Source of the DNA: an uncultured Prochlorococcus sp.
GTDB lineage: Bacteria > Cyanobacteriota > Cyanobacteriia > PCC-6307 > Cyanobiaceae
NCBI GenBank assembly: GCA_902622625.1
Contig: CACNQS010000002.1
Span: 34,723-98,722, forward strand
Length of the DNA stretch: 64,000 nucleotides
Direction: 5' to 3'
The position numbers and the translations under genes are program-made. Under the pieces are notes generated by a model. The model was not told the DNA's origin. It ran no database searches and saw nothing but the letters and a program-made list of their open reading frames with translations. Shown piece by piece: positions 49,531 to 59,337 of the stretch (positions are counted from its first letter, which is position 1; every line of letters begins with the position of its first letter).

Positions 49531-49833
49531 ATGGCTTATTCAGAAACAAGAATAGTAATAGGCGGTCTAGCTCATGTTCCTATTCTTATTTTTATAGCCA
49601 ATTTCATCAAAGATAAGTTTGTAATTAAAACTGAAAATGCAAAAGGTACTTTAGTTCATGAAGAGCCAGTTAAAATTATTGAGGTAAAAGATGCAATATT
49701 TAAAGAGGGAAAAGCAGAAGCTATCAAGGAACTTTCAAATAAGCTGGACAGTATTGAACAGAAGGCTGATGAGGTTTATGAAAAGGTAAAGAAAAAAAAG
49801 AAAGATAAGAAGAAGAAGAAAAAAAATAACTAA
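49531..49833 (+). CDS. Membrane-anchored protein with poly-lysine tail
   Basis: A 100-residue protein. One N-terminal helix (about 8-25), a charged middle with coiled-coil propensity (KELSNKLDSIEQKADEVYEK), and about 15 residues that are nearly all Lys. The tail could bind nucleic acid or acidic lipids. Its stop overlaps the stop of the convergent gene. Confidence 0.6.
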   Translation: MAYSETRIVIGGLAHVPILIFIANFIKDKFVIKTENAKGTLVHEEPVKIIEVKDAIFKEGKAEAIKELSNKLDSIEQKADEVYEKVKKKKKDKKKKKKNN

Positions 49834-50015
49834 ATTGAGATCCTATCAAGCATTAACACATCTTGAGCTTGGATTGTATCTCTCTTATCTTCGTCTTCGG
49901 GATCTCTATAAGATTCAATTTCAGCTTGAATTTTTCTCTTGTAAACTCCTTTGATATAGTCCATTTCTCTTTTGTCTTTGTCCAGAATTGAAAATGGTGA
50001 TCTTTTTAAGTTCAT
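49830..50015 (-). CDS. Small charged hypothetical protein
   Basis: A 61-residue frame with ATG start. MNLKRSPFSILDKDKREMDY start, then ESYRDPEDEDKRDTIQAQDV. Highly charged and soluble. Function unknown. Confidence 0.5.
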   Translation of the reverse strand: MNLKRSPFSILDKDKREMDYIKGVYKRKIQAEIESYRDPEDEDKRDTIQAQDVLMLDRISI

Positions 50016-50043
50016 AACTTTCTCCTAAGTAAATAAAATTTAT

Positions 50044-50181
50044 TCAGCTCCAATTTTTATCAGTTTCAACAAAGCTATCCAATGTTTGCTGATTCCTGAT
50101 TTCTTCTTCAAGAAGTTCTTTTTCTGATCTTTCTTCAATCTCAGATTTATATTCTTCTTTTAGTGTAGATTTGGTAGACAT
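50044..50181 (-). CDS. Small acidic coiled-coil protein
   Basis: A 45-residue frame with ATG start, almost entirely Glu/Lys helix (KEEYKSEIEERSEKELLEEE) with end TDKNWS. It lies 28 bases upstream of the gene at 49830-50015. Function unknown. Confidence 0.5.
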   Translation of the reverse strand: MSTKSTLKEEYKSEIEERSEKELLEEEIRNQQTLDSFVETDKNWS

Positions 50182-50407
50182 TTGCTCATGACGGCTACAT
50201 ATGTGTTCTAACAAGTAAGAGAGGCCATCCGATTAAAAAATATGTACGGTTTGAGGTACTCCCATATACGGATAAAGGATCAACAATTGAATTTAAATAT
50301 GGGTAAAATACAAAAAAATTTTGATCAATTTTTGCCTTTAAGAATCATTAATAAAGGCAGACCAATAAGCATCAAACCCCAGTCAATTAATAAAAAAGTA
50401 TTCAGGT

Positions 50408-50599
50408 TCATTTATCTATTCCTTCGGGGGTGTCCCAATTTAGGTAAATTCCTTTTTGAATTGGTTGTTTTTTCATATCATCCATCTCTTGTTTGATTTT
50501 GTTGTAGTAGGCCAACTCCTCTGGATCATCAGAACCAAGACCATAATTCATGGTTGCTGCAATATATATTTTGTGCATCTTGTATGACGATAGTGGCAT
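50408..50599 (-). CDS. Small hypothetical protein
   Basis: A 63-residue frame; an internal ATG would give 56. MNYGLGSDDPEELAYYNKIK and QEMDDMKKQPIQKGIYLNWD are typical of a real soluble protein. A plus-strand frame overlaps it but is less protein-like. Function unknown. Confidence 0.55.
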   Translation of the reverse strand: MPLSSYKMHKIYIAATMNYGLGSDDPEELAYYNKIKQEMDDMKKQPIQKGIYLNWDTPEGIDK

Positions 50600-50687
50600 T
50601 ACTTAAGACAAACTATATTAAATATATTTGAATTCTCATTAAAATGCTGATCTACGAAATCACAGTTATATTATTCAATTGCTCAAG

Positions 50688-50759
<72 letters not shown>

Positions 50760-50769
50760 AATTTAAAAG

Positions 50770-50851
50770 TGGGCCGGGTTGGATTTGAACCAACGTAGGC
50801 AGAGCCAGCGGATTTACAGTCCGCCCCCTTTATCCACTCGGGCACCGACCC
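50770..50851 (-). tRNA. tRNA-Tyr (GTA)
   Basis: An 82-base class II tRNA with a long variable arm. Acceptor GGGTCGG pairs with CCGGCCC and the anticodon loop CTGTAAA gives GTA. It lies 10 bases from tRNA-Thr (GGT). Confidence 0.96.
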
Positions 50852-50949
50852 CCACTATTTGAACTTATCAGTTAATGGTCACTTTGTGTGAAAATGTTTT
50901 GGTTTTTTTGTTTCTTTCTAGATAGCATTTAATAGAAAAGACTTTATTG

Positions 50950-51393
50950 ATGATGAATATCTTATTGATAAATGGCCCGAATCTAAATCTTTTGGGAACT
51001 AGAGAACCTGAAATATATGGTAAAAAAACATTGAGTGATATAGAAAAAGATTTAATTAAAGTTGCTAAAGAAAAAAGTATAAATCTTGAATGTTTTCAAA
51101 GTAATCACGAAGGAGAAATAGTAGATAAAATTCAAGAGTCTGTAAAAAGTATCCAAGGTATTCTTATAAATGCTGGCGCTTTTACTCATACCTCGATTGC
51201 TATTCGTGATGCTTTAATTGGATCAAAAATTCCGTTTGTAGAGTTACATATTTCAAATATTTCCAGTAGAGAAGATTTTCGTAAAGAATCTTTTCTTACA
51301 GATAAAGCTATAGGAATTATTAGTGGATTCGGTATATCAAGTTATTCCTTAGCTCTTGAAGGAATCATTGGATATTTGAGTATTAAAGATTAA
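50950..51393 (+). CDS. aroQ: 3-dehydroquinate dehydratase, type II
   Basis: A 147-residue enzyme of the shikimate pathway. [20 protein letters not shown] (N-terminal active-site loop), [28 protein letters not shown] and [14 protein letters not shown] are all present. Two ATGs stand in tandem; a TTG before them is unlikely. It is immediately followed by miaE with no gap. Confidence 0.96.
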   Translation: MMNILLINGPNLNLLGTREPEIYGKKTLSDIEKDLIKVAKEKSINLECFQSNHEGEIVDKIQESVKSIQGILINAGAFTHTSIAIRDALIGSKIPFVELHISNISSREDFRKESFLTDKAIGIISGFGISSYSLALEGIIGYLSIKD

Positions 51394-52002
51394 ATGCTAG
51401 TCGATTTTAAAAGGCCCACTTCTCATATTAAATATTTATCGTCATTTACCTCAGATGAGTGGATCAAACTCGCATTATCTAATCCAATAGATATTCTGAT
51501 TGACCATGCTCATTGTGAAAGAAAAGCAGCAGGAGTAGCTATTCAATTGATGTTTAGATATCCATCAGAACCAAAACTGGCAGAAGTTTTAAGTCCAATA
51601 GCGAGAGAGGAATTAGAGCATTTTGAAAAAATACTTTATTTTTTAAAGGATCTTGGACATTCTCTTGAGTCTTTAAAACCGCCTCCATATGGAGCTGAAT
51701 TGTCCAAGAATATAAGAAAGGAAGAGCCCAATAGAATGCTTGATAGTTTCTTAATAGCAGGACTTATTGAAGCAAGAAGTCATGAAAGATTAAGCTTGCT
51801 TGCGCTGAATTATGAAGATAAATCGTTTAAATCCCTTTATGAGTCTCTGCTAGAGAGTGAGGCAAGACATTTTGGAGTTTACTGGAAACTAGCGCAAACT
51901 AAATTCTCTAAAAATCAAACTTTTAAAAGGTTAGAGGAATTGTCTGAAATTGAGTCAGCAATATTGGCAGAAACTTTTATATTGCCAAGGGTACATAGCT
52001 AA
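51394..52002 (+). CDS. miaE: tRNA-(ms2io6A) hydroxylase MiaE-like
   Basis: A 202-residue non-haem di-iron monooxygenase. Ligand pairs are seen in DHAHCERKAAG, AREELEHFEKI, IEARSHERLSL and ESEARHFGVYW. It hydroxylates the isopentenyl group of ms2i6A37 in tRNAs using oxygen. Starts directly after aroQ. Confidence 0.93.
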   Translation: MLVDFKRPTSHIKYLSSFTSDEWIKLALSNPIDILIDHAHCERKAAGVAIQLMFRYPSEPKLAEVLSPIAREELEHFEKILYFLKDLGHSLESLKPPPYGAELSKNIRKEEPNRMLDSFLIAGLIEARSHERLSLLALNYEDKSFKSLYESLLESEARHFGVYWKLAQTKFSKNQTFKRLEELSEIESAILAETFILPRVHS

Positions 52003-52018
52003 AGTTAATAGAATAAAA

Positions 52019-52774
52019 ATGATAATAAAAAAGTTCTTAAGTTTACTTAATGCATATAAAACTGATTTACCAACATTCACCATCGTTGGTGTAGGCCCTG
52101 GAGATCCATCGCTTTTAACAATTGCTGCTGTGGATGCAATAAAAAAAGCGAAAGTTATAGTTTTCCCAATATCAGATGATAATAAAAAGAGTTTTGCTGC
52201 GGAAATAGTCAAGAAATACACCAAATTTAAAAAAAATATCCCTATTATCTTCCCAATGGCTAGGAAGGATTTTGATCCAGATGAAATATGGTCTAATGCC
52301 GTGGAAAAAATTGTGAAATCTATACAAAATGGCGAATCAGTTGTTTTACTTTGTCTTGGAGATACTTCACTATTTGCAAGTTCTTCTAACATCTTGAGGT
52401 TAATAAAGAATAATCATGCTGAAATTATTACCAAAACAATACCTGGTATTTCCTCTATTTCAGCGGCAGCAGCTTTGAATGATTTTGATTTAGTAAAAAA
52501 AGGCGAGACATTAATCATCAAAGAATGCCCCTCTTCAGAATCTGAAATAACAATCCTAATTAGGGAAAGTAAGGCAAATAGAACGGTATTGGCCATTATG
52601 AAAGTTGGCAAAAGATGGAATTTAGTTAGGGAAATTTTAAAAAAAGAGGATATCATCAATACAACATTAATAGCTTTGAGTGTTGGGATGCCTGATCAAA
52701 TTATTCAATATGCATCACAATATAATAAGAAATTTATGCCTTATTTTTCTTTAATTTTGATAAGGTTCGATTAA
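52019..52774 (+). CDS. cobI: Precorrin-2 C20-methyltransferase
   Basis: A 251-residue SAM-dependent tetrapyrrole methylase. FTIVGVGPGDPSLLTIAAVD opens the domain; VVLLCLGDTSLFASSSNIL and IPGISSISAAAAL follow. It acts in cobalamin (pseudo-B12) synthesis. The ATG at 52019 is preferred, as the frame upstream overlaps miaE. Its stop overlaps the next ATG by one base. Confidence 0.93.
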   Translation: MIIKKFLSLLNAYKTDLPTFTIVGVGPGDPSLLTIAAVDAIKKAKVIVFPISDDNKKSFAAEIVKKYTKFKKNIPIIFPMARKDFDPDEIWSNAVEKIVKSIQNGESVVLLCLGDTSLFASSSNILRLIKNNHAEIITKTIPGISSISAAAALNDFDLVKKGETLIIKECPSSESEITILIRESKANRTVLAIMKVGKRWNLVREILKKEDIINTTLIALSVGMPDQIIQYASQYNKKFMPYFSLILIRFD

Positions 52775-53259
52775 TGTATAAAAAAGAAAAATTTGTTGAA
52801 AATCAATTTACATGGCCAATATGTAAGGATCTATTATTTTTTGTTCTCGAAGATAGGGTTAGTGATGTTTTTGTTTGTGAATTGGTTTGGGAAAGACTTT
52901 TTTATATTAAAGAACTCTCCATAAATGATTGGGCTTTTAGCGCATTAACTCCTTCTTATTGGTCAGAAAAATTTGAAAAAGCTCCTCAAATAATTTCAGA
53001 GCGACCAGCCTCAATACATTTGACTCGATCAATTCCAAAAGAATATAAACAGGGATTGAAAAATTTTCTCAATTTTAAAGGTTATAAGATTAATGAACTC
53101 TATCCAAGAAGAACTAGGAGAGCGACGGCAGTAAATTGGTTGATTTATTGGGCGATTGAAAATGATTGTTTTTCAAAAGATAGTGGATTAATGCCAAGTC
53201 CTAGTTCACCCCCTGTTAATCCAGTTAAAGGACATTTTGGCGATCCAGAAATTAAATAA
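52774..53259 (+). CDS. Conserved cyanobacterial hypothetical protein
   Basis: A 161-residue soluble protein. Segments VFVCELVWERLFYIKELS, SIHLTRSIPKEYKQGLKNFL and RRTRRATAVNWLIYWA look conserved, with a Pro-rich tail PSPSSPPVNPVKGHFGDP. It overlaps cobI by one base, which implies coupling. I do not recognise a function. Confidence 0.75.
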   Translation: MYKKEKFVENQFTWPICKDLLFFVLEDRVSDVFVCELVWERLFYIKELSINDWAFSALTPSYWSEKFEKAPQIISERPASIHLTRSIPKEYKQGLKNFLNFKGYKINELYPRRTRRATAVNWLIYWAIENDCFSKDSGLMPSPSSPPVNPVKGHFGDPEIK

Positions 53260-53333
53260 GTTTTTTTGAAAAAGGTAAATGATTCTATTAAAGGTATAGT
53301 TGTAATGGATACTACTTTCTTTGGAGAGAAGAA

Positions 53334-54707
53334 TTGATTCTTCCTACAATAGCAATTATCGGAAGACCTAATGTTGGTAAATCTACCTTAGTTAATCGTC
53401 TTTGCCAAAGTAATGATGCAATAGTTTTTGATAAGCCAGGTGTTACAAGAGATAGAACTTATCAAAATGCTTCATGGGGAGGTAGGGAATTTCAAATAGT
53501 TGATACTGGAGGTTTAGTTTTTGATGATGATAGTGAATTTCTCCCAGAGATAAGGACACAAGTTTTCTTAGCTCTAGAAGAGGCTTCACTCGCGTTACTA
53601 GTGGTAGATGGTAATCAAGGCGTTACTGATGGTGATTTATCAATAGCAAAATGGTTAAGAAACTCAAGCTGTAAAACAATTGTTGCTGTTAATAAATGTG
53701 AATCGACTACTCTAGGAATATCCCTAGCTTCAGAGTTCTGGAAATTAGGATTGGGCGAACCTAACCCTGTTTCAGCCATTCATGGTTCAGGTACTGGAGA
53801 TCTTTTAGATCTCGTTGTTGGCGAACTTCCTGAAAATAATATCCAGTATGATGAAGAAAAGATAATGATGTCTATTATTGGAAGACCTAATGTTGGTAAA
53901 TCTAGTTTGTTAAATTCAATCTGTGGAGAAAAAAGAGCAATAGTTAGTGATATTAGTGGTACGACAACTGATTCAATAGATACGCTCATTAAAAAAGGCG
54001 ATAATCATTGGAAAATTATTGATACTGCAGGGATTAGAAGAAAGAAAAATGTTAAATATGGCACTGAATTTTTTGGTATTAATAGGGCTTTTAAATCTAT
54101 AGATAGAAGTGATGTTTGTGTTTTAGTTATAGATGCTATTGATGGAGTAACTGATCAAGACCAGAAGCTGGCTGGGCGCATAGAAGAACAAGGCAGAGCT
54201 TGCATAATTGTTGTTAATAAATGGGATCTTGTAGAAAAAAATAGTTCAACAATTTATCAAGTAGAAAAAGAACTTAGATCTAAACTTTATTTTTTACACT
54301 GGTCAAAAATGATTTTTATATCTGCCCTAACTGGTCAAAGGGTTGATAATATTTTTGAGCATGCTCTTAATGCTGTAAATCAACATAGAAGAAGAGTTAC
54401 AACATCTGTAGTTAATGAAGTACTTAAAGAATCAATCAGTTGGAAAAGTCCTCCAACGAAGAGAAGCGGAAAGCAAGGTAGGCTTTATTACGGTACTCAA
54501 GTAAAAAACAAACCTCCCACTTTTACTCTTTTTGTAAATGACCCTAAATTATTCGGAATAACTTACAGAAGATATATTGAAAAACAAATTAGAGTAAATT
54601 TAGGGTTTGAAGGCACACCCCTCATTTTACTTTGGAGAGGGAAACAGCAAAGAGCTTTAAATAAAGAAGTCGAAAGAGAAAATATTGAGTTAATTCAAAA
54701 AGATTAA
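53334..54707 (+). CDS. der: Ribosome-associated GTPase Der (EngA)
   Basis: A 457-residue protein with two GTPase domains. P-loops are [10 protein letters not shown] near residue 10 and [10 protein letters not shown] near 183, each with DTGG/DTAG and NKCE/NKWD motifs. A KH-like domain fills the last 110 residues. It is needed for 50S assembly. The start is TTG, only one codon before ILPTIAIIG. It overlaps ecfT by one base. Confidence 0.97.
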   Translation: MILPTIAIIGRPNVGKSTLVNRLCQSNDAIVFDKPGVTRDRTYQNASWGGREFQIVDTGGLVFDDDSEFLPEIRTQVFLALEEASLALLVVDGNQGVTDGDLSIAKWLRNSSCKTIVAVNKCESTTLGISLASEFWKLGLGEPNPVSAIHGSGTGDLLDLVVGELPENNIQYDEEKIMMSIIGRPNVGKSSLLNSICGEKRAIVSDISGTTTDSIDTLIKKGDNHWKIIDTAGIRRKKNVKYGTEFFGINRAFKSIDRSDVCVLVIDAIDGVTDQDQKLAGRIEEQGRACIIVVNKWDLVEKNSSTIYQVEKELRSKLYFLHWSKMIFISALTGQRVDNIFEHALNAVNQHRRRVTTSVVNEVLKESISWKSPPTKRSGKQGRLYYGTQVKNKPPTFTLFVNDPKLFGITYRRYIEKQIRVNLGFEGTPLILLWRGKQQRALNKEVERENIELIQKD

Positions 54708-55621
54708 TGAATTTGCTAACCAAATTTTCTGTTGGTCAATACGTTCATGGTAATAGAAGTTGGCTAAGAATTATAGATAGTAGATTAAAAATAATTATCG
54801 TAATGATATTTTTAATCACTCCAATCTGGGCAGGTCCAATATGGAGATTGAGTTTAGTTGGTTTTTTATTATTAATTACTTTTTTAAGTTTATTGCCATC
54901 TAGAGTATGGTGGCGATCATTATTTTTTCTCTCATGCTTATCACTTTTAATTGGATTTATATCAATTCTTGCCTCTTCTGATATTCAGTCTCTTGATGGC
55001 AACTTGAGAAATCCCAATGAGTTGCAAGTAGTACTGGAAAGCCAAAAAGAATGGAATATTTTGCAAATTCCTTCGCAGAAGATTTGGTTTATTAATTTTG
55101 GTCCCTTTAACTTATCAAGAAAAGCCTTTGAACTAGGAATAAAAACCTCCACTTTGATATTTACCGTTATTCATAGTGTGAATTTGATGCTTTTAACCAC
55201 ATTGCAGGAAGACATTGTATGGGGATTAAGTTGGTTTATGTATCCATTAAAAAAGATTGGATTGCCAACTAGTAAGTGGCTGTTTCAGTTGTTAATTGCA
55301 TTACGTTTTATTCCTCTAGTGCAGGAAGAACTTCAAAATATCATTAAATCAGTGTCAGTTAGATCAATAAATTTTCGAAATTTAGGATTAAAGAAATCTT
55401 TTAATGTTTTATTAATCTTAGTGGAGAGGTTATTTCAAAATATTTTTCTGAGAATTGATCATGGAGCAGAATCATTACTTTCAAAAAAAAATATTATTAT
55501 TAAAACCAACAGATTTAGAACTCTTTATCCTTCAAAATCACTCAATGTAATTGTTAATACATTATCGATTTGTTTTATTTGCATAGCAATTTTTCTTAGA
55601 AAACTGTATGGTGCATTATAA
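54707..55621 (+). CDS. ECF transporter transmembrane protein EcfT/CbiQ-like
   Basis: A 304-residue membrane protein. Five to six helices, DSRLKIIIVMIFLITPIW at the start, and the EcfT coupling region with an A-R-G-type motif diverged to VSVRSINFRNLG. It would pair with ATPase and substrate-binding subunits not seen here. Substrate unknown. Confidence 0.85.
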   Translation: MNLLTKFSVGQYVHGNRSWLRIIDSRLKIIIVMIFLITPIWAGPIWRLSLVGFLLLITFLSLLPSRVWWRSLFFLSCLSLLIGFISILASSDIQSLDGNLRNPNELQVVLESQKEWNILQIPSQKIWFINFGPFNLSRKAFELGIKTSTLIFTVIHSVNLMLLTTLQEDIVWGLSWFMYPLKKIGLPTSKWLFQLLIALRFIPLVQEELQNIIKSVSVRSINFRNLGLKKSFNVLLILVERLFQNIFLRIDHGAESLLSKKNIIIKTNRFRTLYPSKSLNVIVNTLSICFICIAIFLRKLYGAL

Positions 55622-55639
55622 ATAACACAATATTTAGGT

Positions 55640-55906
55640 TTGAGTTCTGAGCGTTATTTAAACCATCCAACATTTGGGATGTTGTACCAAGTATCTCCTG
55701 GAAATGATGGGAGAGATATTTATGCGACTTTATATGCTCAAAAAATGTTTTTTTTGGTAGAAGTTAGACAGAGAGAAGTTTTTTTTGAAGTTATACCTTA
55801 CTTAGATGCTCGTAATCAGGCGGAATTAAACCTTCAAAAAGCTAGAAGAAAAGGATCTGAAGAACTATCTAAGTGGGAGAATTTATTTACGCAAACTTTC
55901 TTATAA
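55640..55906 (+). CDS. pipX: PII-interacting NtcA coactivator PipX
   Basis: An 88-residue protein with TTG start. ERYLNHPTFGMLYQV, then DIYATLYAQKMFFLVEVRQR and the end LFTQTFL are the PipX signature (N-terminal Tudor-like domain and two C-terminal helices). It binds NtcA with 2-oxoglutarate or PII when nitrogen is sufficient. It is 3 bases before pipY, the conserved pair. Confidence 0.95.
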   Translation: MSSERYLNHPTFGMLYQVSPGNDGRDIYATLYAQKMFFLVEVRQREVFFEVIPYLDARNQAELNLQKARRKGSEELSKWENLFTQTFL

Positions 55907-55909
55907 AAT

Positions 55910-56545
55910 GTGAACCCTGCAAATTATTTAGAAATAAAAAATAAAATTCCTTCAAATGTAAATATTCTTGCGGTAAGTAAAGGATTTAAAAGTCAAGAAA
56001 TCAAGACTATTCAAAATATAGGTCAGAACGATTTTGGTGAAAGTAAGGTTCAAGAGGCGCTTGAAAAACAATTAACCTTAAAAGATCTGAAACAAATAAA
56101 TTGGCACTTTATTGGAAGAATACAAAGTAATAAAATAAGAAAAATAGTCCAAAATTTTAAATATATTCATTCAGTAGATTCATTTGAAAAGTTGCAAAAG
56201 ATTTCTAATATTTCTCGTCAAGAGAAGAAAAATCCATTAATAATGTTGCAGGTTAAGTTGAGTGATGACCCTACTAAAGGAGGCTTTAATCCTGAATTTT
56301 TAATTTTGAAATGGAGAGAAATTCAAGAGTTGAAGAATATTTCTTTAACCGGTTTGATGACTATCAATCCTAAAGGACTTAGCTCCAAAGAAAATTCAAG
56401 TTTGTTCAAAAAATGTCGTGCTCTCGCTGATTCTCTTCAACTACCAGATTGTTCCATGGGGATGTCAGGTGATTGGGAGGAAGCTATTGACGCTGGATCA
56501 ACGTGGTTAAGATTAGGATCATTGATTTTTGGAGGCAGATCTTAA
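55910..56545 (+). CDS. pipY: PLP homeostasis protein PipY (YggS family)
   Basis: A 211-residue PLP-binding TIM barrel. K24 in ILAVSKGF binds PLP; FGESKVQEAL, WHFIGRIQSNK, then DCSMGMSGDWEEAIDAG and LRLGSLIFGGR follow. It regulates PLP and amino acid pools. GTG start. Cotranscribed with pipX. Confidence 0.96.
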   Translation: MNPANYLEIKNKIPSNVNILAVSKGFKSQEIKTIQNIGQNDFGESKVQEALEKQLTLKDLKQINWHFIGRIQSNKIRKIVQNFKYIHSVDSFEKLQKISNISRQEKKNPLIMLQVKLSDDPTKGGFNPEFLILKWREIQELKNISLTGLMTINPKGLSSKENSSLFKKCRALADSLQLPDCSMGMSGDWEEAIDAGSTWLRLGSLIFGGRS

Positions 56546-56693
56546 TTAGTTATTTTTTTATAAAAATCTTATCTATAAGCTTGCAGTAAAGTTCAACTAA
56601 CGTTATTTAAGTATAGGTAGTTTATTCATTTAAAAATGGATCTATTACTCAAGGTTCTAAACCTTAGTAATCAATTTCAAGAGGATTTAAAAG

Positions 56694-57269
56694 GTGTCAC
56701 TTATTTCTAGATTAAAGGCAGTTGTTGCAGGGGATGAGTATCTCGATGATGATTTTGATGAGTTGGATTATCCTTCAGAGGATGAATTAAATGATATTAA
56801 TAATTTCAAACAACATCCAAAGAATGCAAATGCCCTTGCAAATTCAAATCCATTCGATTTTATGAATAACAACAGATCATCAAAAGTAGTTGGTATGCCT
56901 GGAATCTCAAATTCATCCTCAGAAGTAAGCTTAATGGAACCAAGAAGTTTTGATGAGATGCCTCAAGCTATACAAGCACTAAGAGAGAGAAAAACTGTAA
57001 TTCTTAATTTAACTATGATGGATCCTGATCAAGCTCAAAGAGCGGTTGATTTTATTGCTGGGGGCACATATGCAATTGATGGACATCAAGAGAGAGTTGG
57101 TGAAAGTATTTTTCTTTTTGCTCCAAGTTGTGTAAATGTAACTAGTTCTTCCCCAGAAGAAGCTTCTCCTTCTTCTGTGTCTACAGAAAACGCACCACAA
57201 TATAGTTTGGGCAAAAATACTACCCCTGAACCAGCATGGGGAAATTCTAAATTAAGTGCTTATTCATGA
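56694..57269 (+). CDS. sepF: Cell division protein SepF
   Basis: A 191-residue protein with GTG start. N-terminal [12 protein letters not shown] helix (membrane-binding), an acidic linker, then the SepF core [41 protein letters not shown] and [20 protein letters not shown]. It tethers FtsZ to the membrane in cyanobacteria, which have no FtsA. The tail (160-191) is disordered. Confidence 0.95.
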   Translation: MSLISRLKAVVAGDEYLDDDFDELDYPSEDELNDINNFKQHPKNANALANSNPFDFMNNNRSSKVVGMPGISNSSSEVSLMEPRSFDEMPQAIQALRERKTVILNLTMMDPDQAQRAVDFIAGGTYAIDGHQERVGESIFLFAPSCVNVTSSSPEEASPSSVSTENAPQYSLGKNTTPEPAWGNSKLSAYS

Positions 57270-57276
57270 TTAATCT

Positions 57277-58089
57277 GTGAAAGATAAAATTGCGATTATT
57301 GGTTTTGGAAATATTGCAAATGCTATAGTTACCCCTCTATTAGATAACAAATTAATTCAGCCAGAGAATGTTTTTTGTGTTGTAAAAACAGAAAAAAGTA
57401 TAGAAAAAATAAAAAAAAATTATAAACATAATATAAACGTTTATAAATCAGGTTCTAAAGAGTCAAAAATAATTTGGGATTGTCAATATAAACTTCTTTC
57501 GATAAAACCCCAACAATTAAATGATATAAGTGAGGCCCATCATATAAAAGATAAGAACAATTTTATAGTTTCAATTCTTGCCGGGGTTTCAATAAATAGA
57601 CTTACTCAAAAGTTTCCTAATCATAAATGTGTAAGGGTGGTTACAAATATTCCAATAACTATTGGAAAAGGTTTAACAGGGATTTCTTGGGGAGAAGAAA
57701 TTACAGAAGATCAGAAACAATTTACAAAAAAATTGTTTGAAAATACTAGTAAAATTTATGAATTTACTGAAGAATACCTTGATATATTTTTAGCTTTAAC
57801 TTCATCAGGTCCTGCAATTATTGCTTTAATCATAGAAGCATTAAGTGATGGAGGATTAAGCGGGGGATTACCAAAAATAATTTCAGAGGAACTTGTTATG
57901 GAAATGATACTAGGGACTATTTCTCTAATAAAGGAAAATAAACTTACTACTTCTGAGCTTAAAAATTTAGTAACCTCTCCAGGTGGAACAACTATTTCTG
58001 CTTTAAGGGTTTTAGAAAAAAAGAGTGTAAGGTCAGCATTAATGGAATCAATAGTTTCAGCTAGTAATAGAAGTAAGGAGTTTCGTTAG
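57277..58089 (+). CDS. proC: Pyrroline-5-carboxylate reductase
   Basis: A 270-residue NAD(P)H enzyme making proline. Rossmann motif IAIIGFGNIANAIV at 4-17, SILAGVSINRL, and the C-terminal SGPAIIALIIEALSDGGLSG and SPGGTTISALRVLE are present. GTG start. It follows sepF by 7 bases. Its stop overlaps the convergent glycosyltransferase stop. Confidence 0.95.
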   Translation: MKDKIAIIGFGNIANAIVTPLLDNKLIQPENVFCVVKTEKSIEKIKKNYKHNINVYKSGSKESKIIWDCQYKLLSIKPQQLNDISEAHHIKDKNNFIVSILAGVSINRLTQKFPNHKCVRVVTNIPITIGKGLTGISWGEEITEDQKQFTKKLFENTSKIYEFTEEYLDIFLALTSSGPAIIALIIEALSDGGLSGGLPKIISEELVMEMILGTISLIKENKLTTSELKNLVTSPGGTTISALRVLEKKSVRSALMESIVSASNRSKEFR

Positions 58090-59252
58090 GTTTTTGAATT
58101 ATCTTTTAAGTTCATATAAACTTTTTCAAGTGAATTTATATTTTTAGTAATTGTGTATCTCTGAAGTATACGTTCTCTAGCTTTCTCTCCAAGATCTTTT
58201 GTAAATGAAGGGTGTTCCACAAGAATTGGGATTATAGTTTTTAATTGTGCAGCCACATTATCAGTTGAAATTACTATTCCTGCTCCATTATCTAAAACTT
58301 CACCGTCAGCTCCGGCATCTGTAGCTACACAAGCAGTACCAGCAGACATTGCCTCTAAAAGTGATAATGATAAACCTTCTACTAAGCTTGGTAAGAAAAA
58401 AACTTCTGCTATTTGCATTATTGCTATCCTAGTTTCTAAATCTAATTCGGCACCCCACCAAATTAATTTCTTATTACCAAGGTTAGAAAAACTATTTTCA
58501 AGTGTTGGCTTCATTGGTCCATCCCCAACAATAACTAATTTGCAATTTTGAGTTTTTGTTTGGCGCCAAGAACGTAAAAGTGCCTCGATATTTTTCTCAT
58601 TTGCAATCCTTCCCATATATAAAAAGATTCTTTCATTTCCAAGTTTGTTTTTTACCTGATCATATTTTTTACTTTTTTCGCATAGAGGTTTCCAAATATT
58701 TTCATCAACGCCGTTTGGAATAACTATTTGTTTTTCTGTAGGTACTCCTAATTTATCAAGAACGTTTTTTTGAGGTTCAGAAAAAATAATTATTTTATCG
58801 AACTTTGCTAAAGATGGAGCATAAAGTTGATAGGTTAATTGTTGAGTGCTCGCAGTTAGATTTCTATTTTTTGCATCAAATGGAGGATGAAATGTTCCTA
58901 TAAGAGGAACATTAATTTCATTACACAGCTCTGGAAGTCTAAAGTCTAAAGGAGATAAAGTTAGGCTTGCATGCACTATGTCAGGTTTTAATCTTTCCAA
59001 TGATAGTCTTAGCTCTTTTTCTGCCCTCGGTGAGGGTATTGTATAAACTTGAGATTTAATTAAATATGGGAGACTTACATCAGGATCATTTGCAAGAAAT
59101 AATGGTTTTGATGAATTTGAACTAGAGGGGTTGTCGAAATGAATAAAACTAATTTTATGCCCTCTGGCCTTCAATTCCTTAGTAGTTGAATTGCCATAAG
59201 TTACATTTCCGCAAAAAGGGGATTTTTTACCTAACCAGGCAATATGAACCAC
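58086..59252 (-). CDS. GT4-family glycosyltransferase
   Basis: A 388-residue GT-B enzyme. N-terminal domain starts at IAWLGKKSPFCGNVTYG; VIPNGVDENIW, YMGRIANEKNIEALLRSW and PSLVEGLSLSLLEAMSAGTA are the usual GT4 donor-site motifs. GTG start. Located after recO on the same strand, with an 85-base gap. Acceptor not known; a glycolipid is possible. Confidence 0.88.
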   Translation of the reverse strand: MVHIAWLGKKSPFCGNVTYGNSTTKELKARGHKISFIHFDNPSSSNSSKPLFLANDPDVSLPYLIKSQVYTIPSPRAEKELRLSLERLKPDIVHASLTLSPLDFRLPELCNEINVPLIGTFHPPFDAKNRNLTASTQQLTYQLYAPSLAKFDKIIIFSEPQKNVLDKLGVPTEKQIVIPNGVDENIWKPLCEKSKKYDQVKNKLGNERIFLYMGRIANEKNIEALLRSWRQTKTQNCKLVIVGDGPMKPTLENSFSNLGNKKLIWWGAELDLETRIAIMQIAEVFFLPSLVEGLSLSLLEAMSAGTACVATDAGADGEVLDNGAGIVISTDNVAAQLKTIIPILVEHPSFTKDLGEKARERILQRYTITKNINSLEKVYMNLKDNSKT

Positions 59253-59337
59253 ATTAATTGATTTAGCTATTTATAAAGTTAACAGTAAGAGCCGCTATGA
59301 ACATAATTTTTAAATTTTTTTATGATTTATGAAAATC

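Noticed and set aside
50242..50496. An 84-codon plus frame
   Set aside because: Overlaps the more protein-like minus frame at 50408 and has a composition typical of a shadow.
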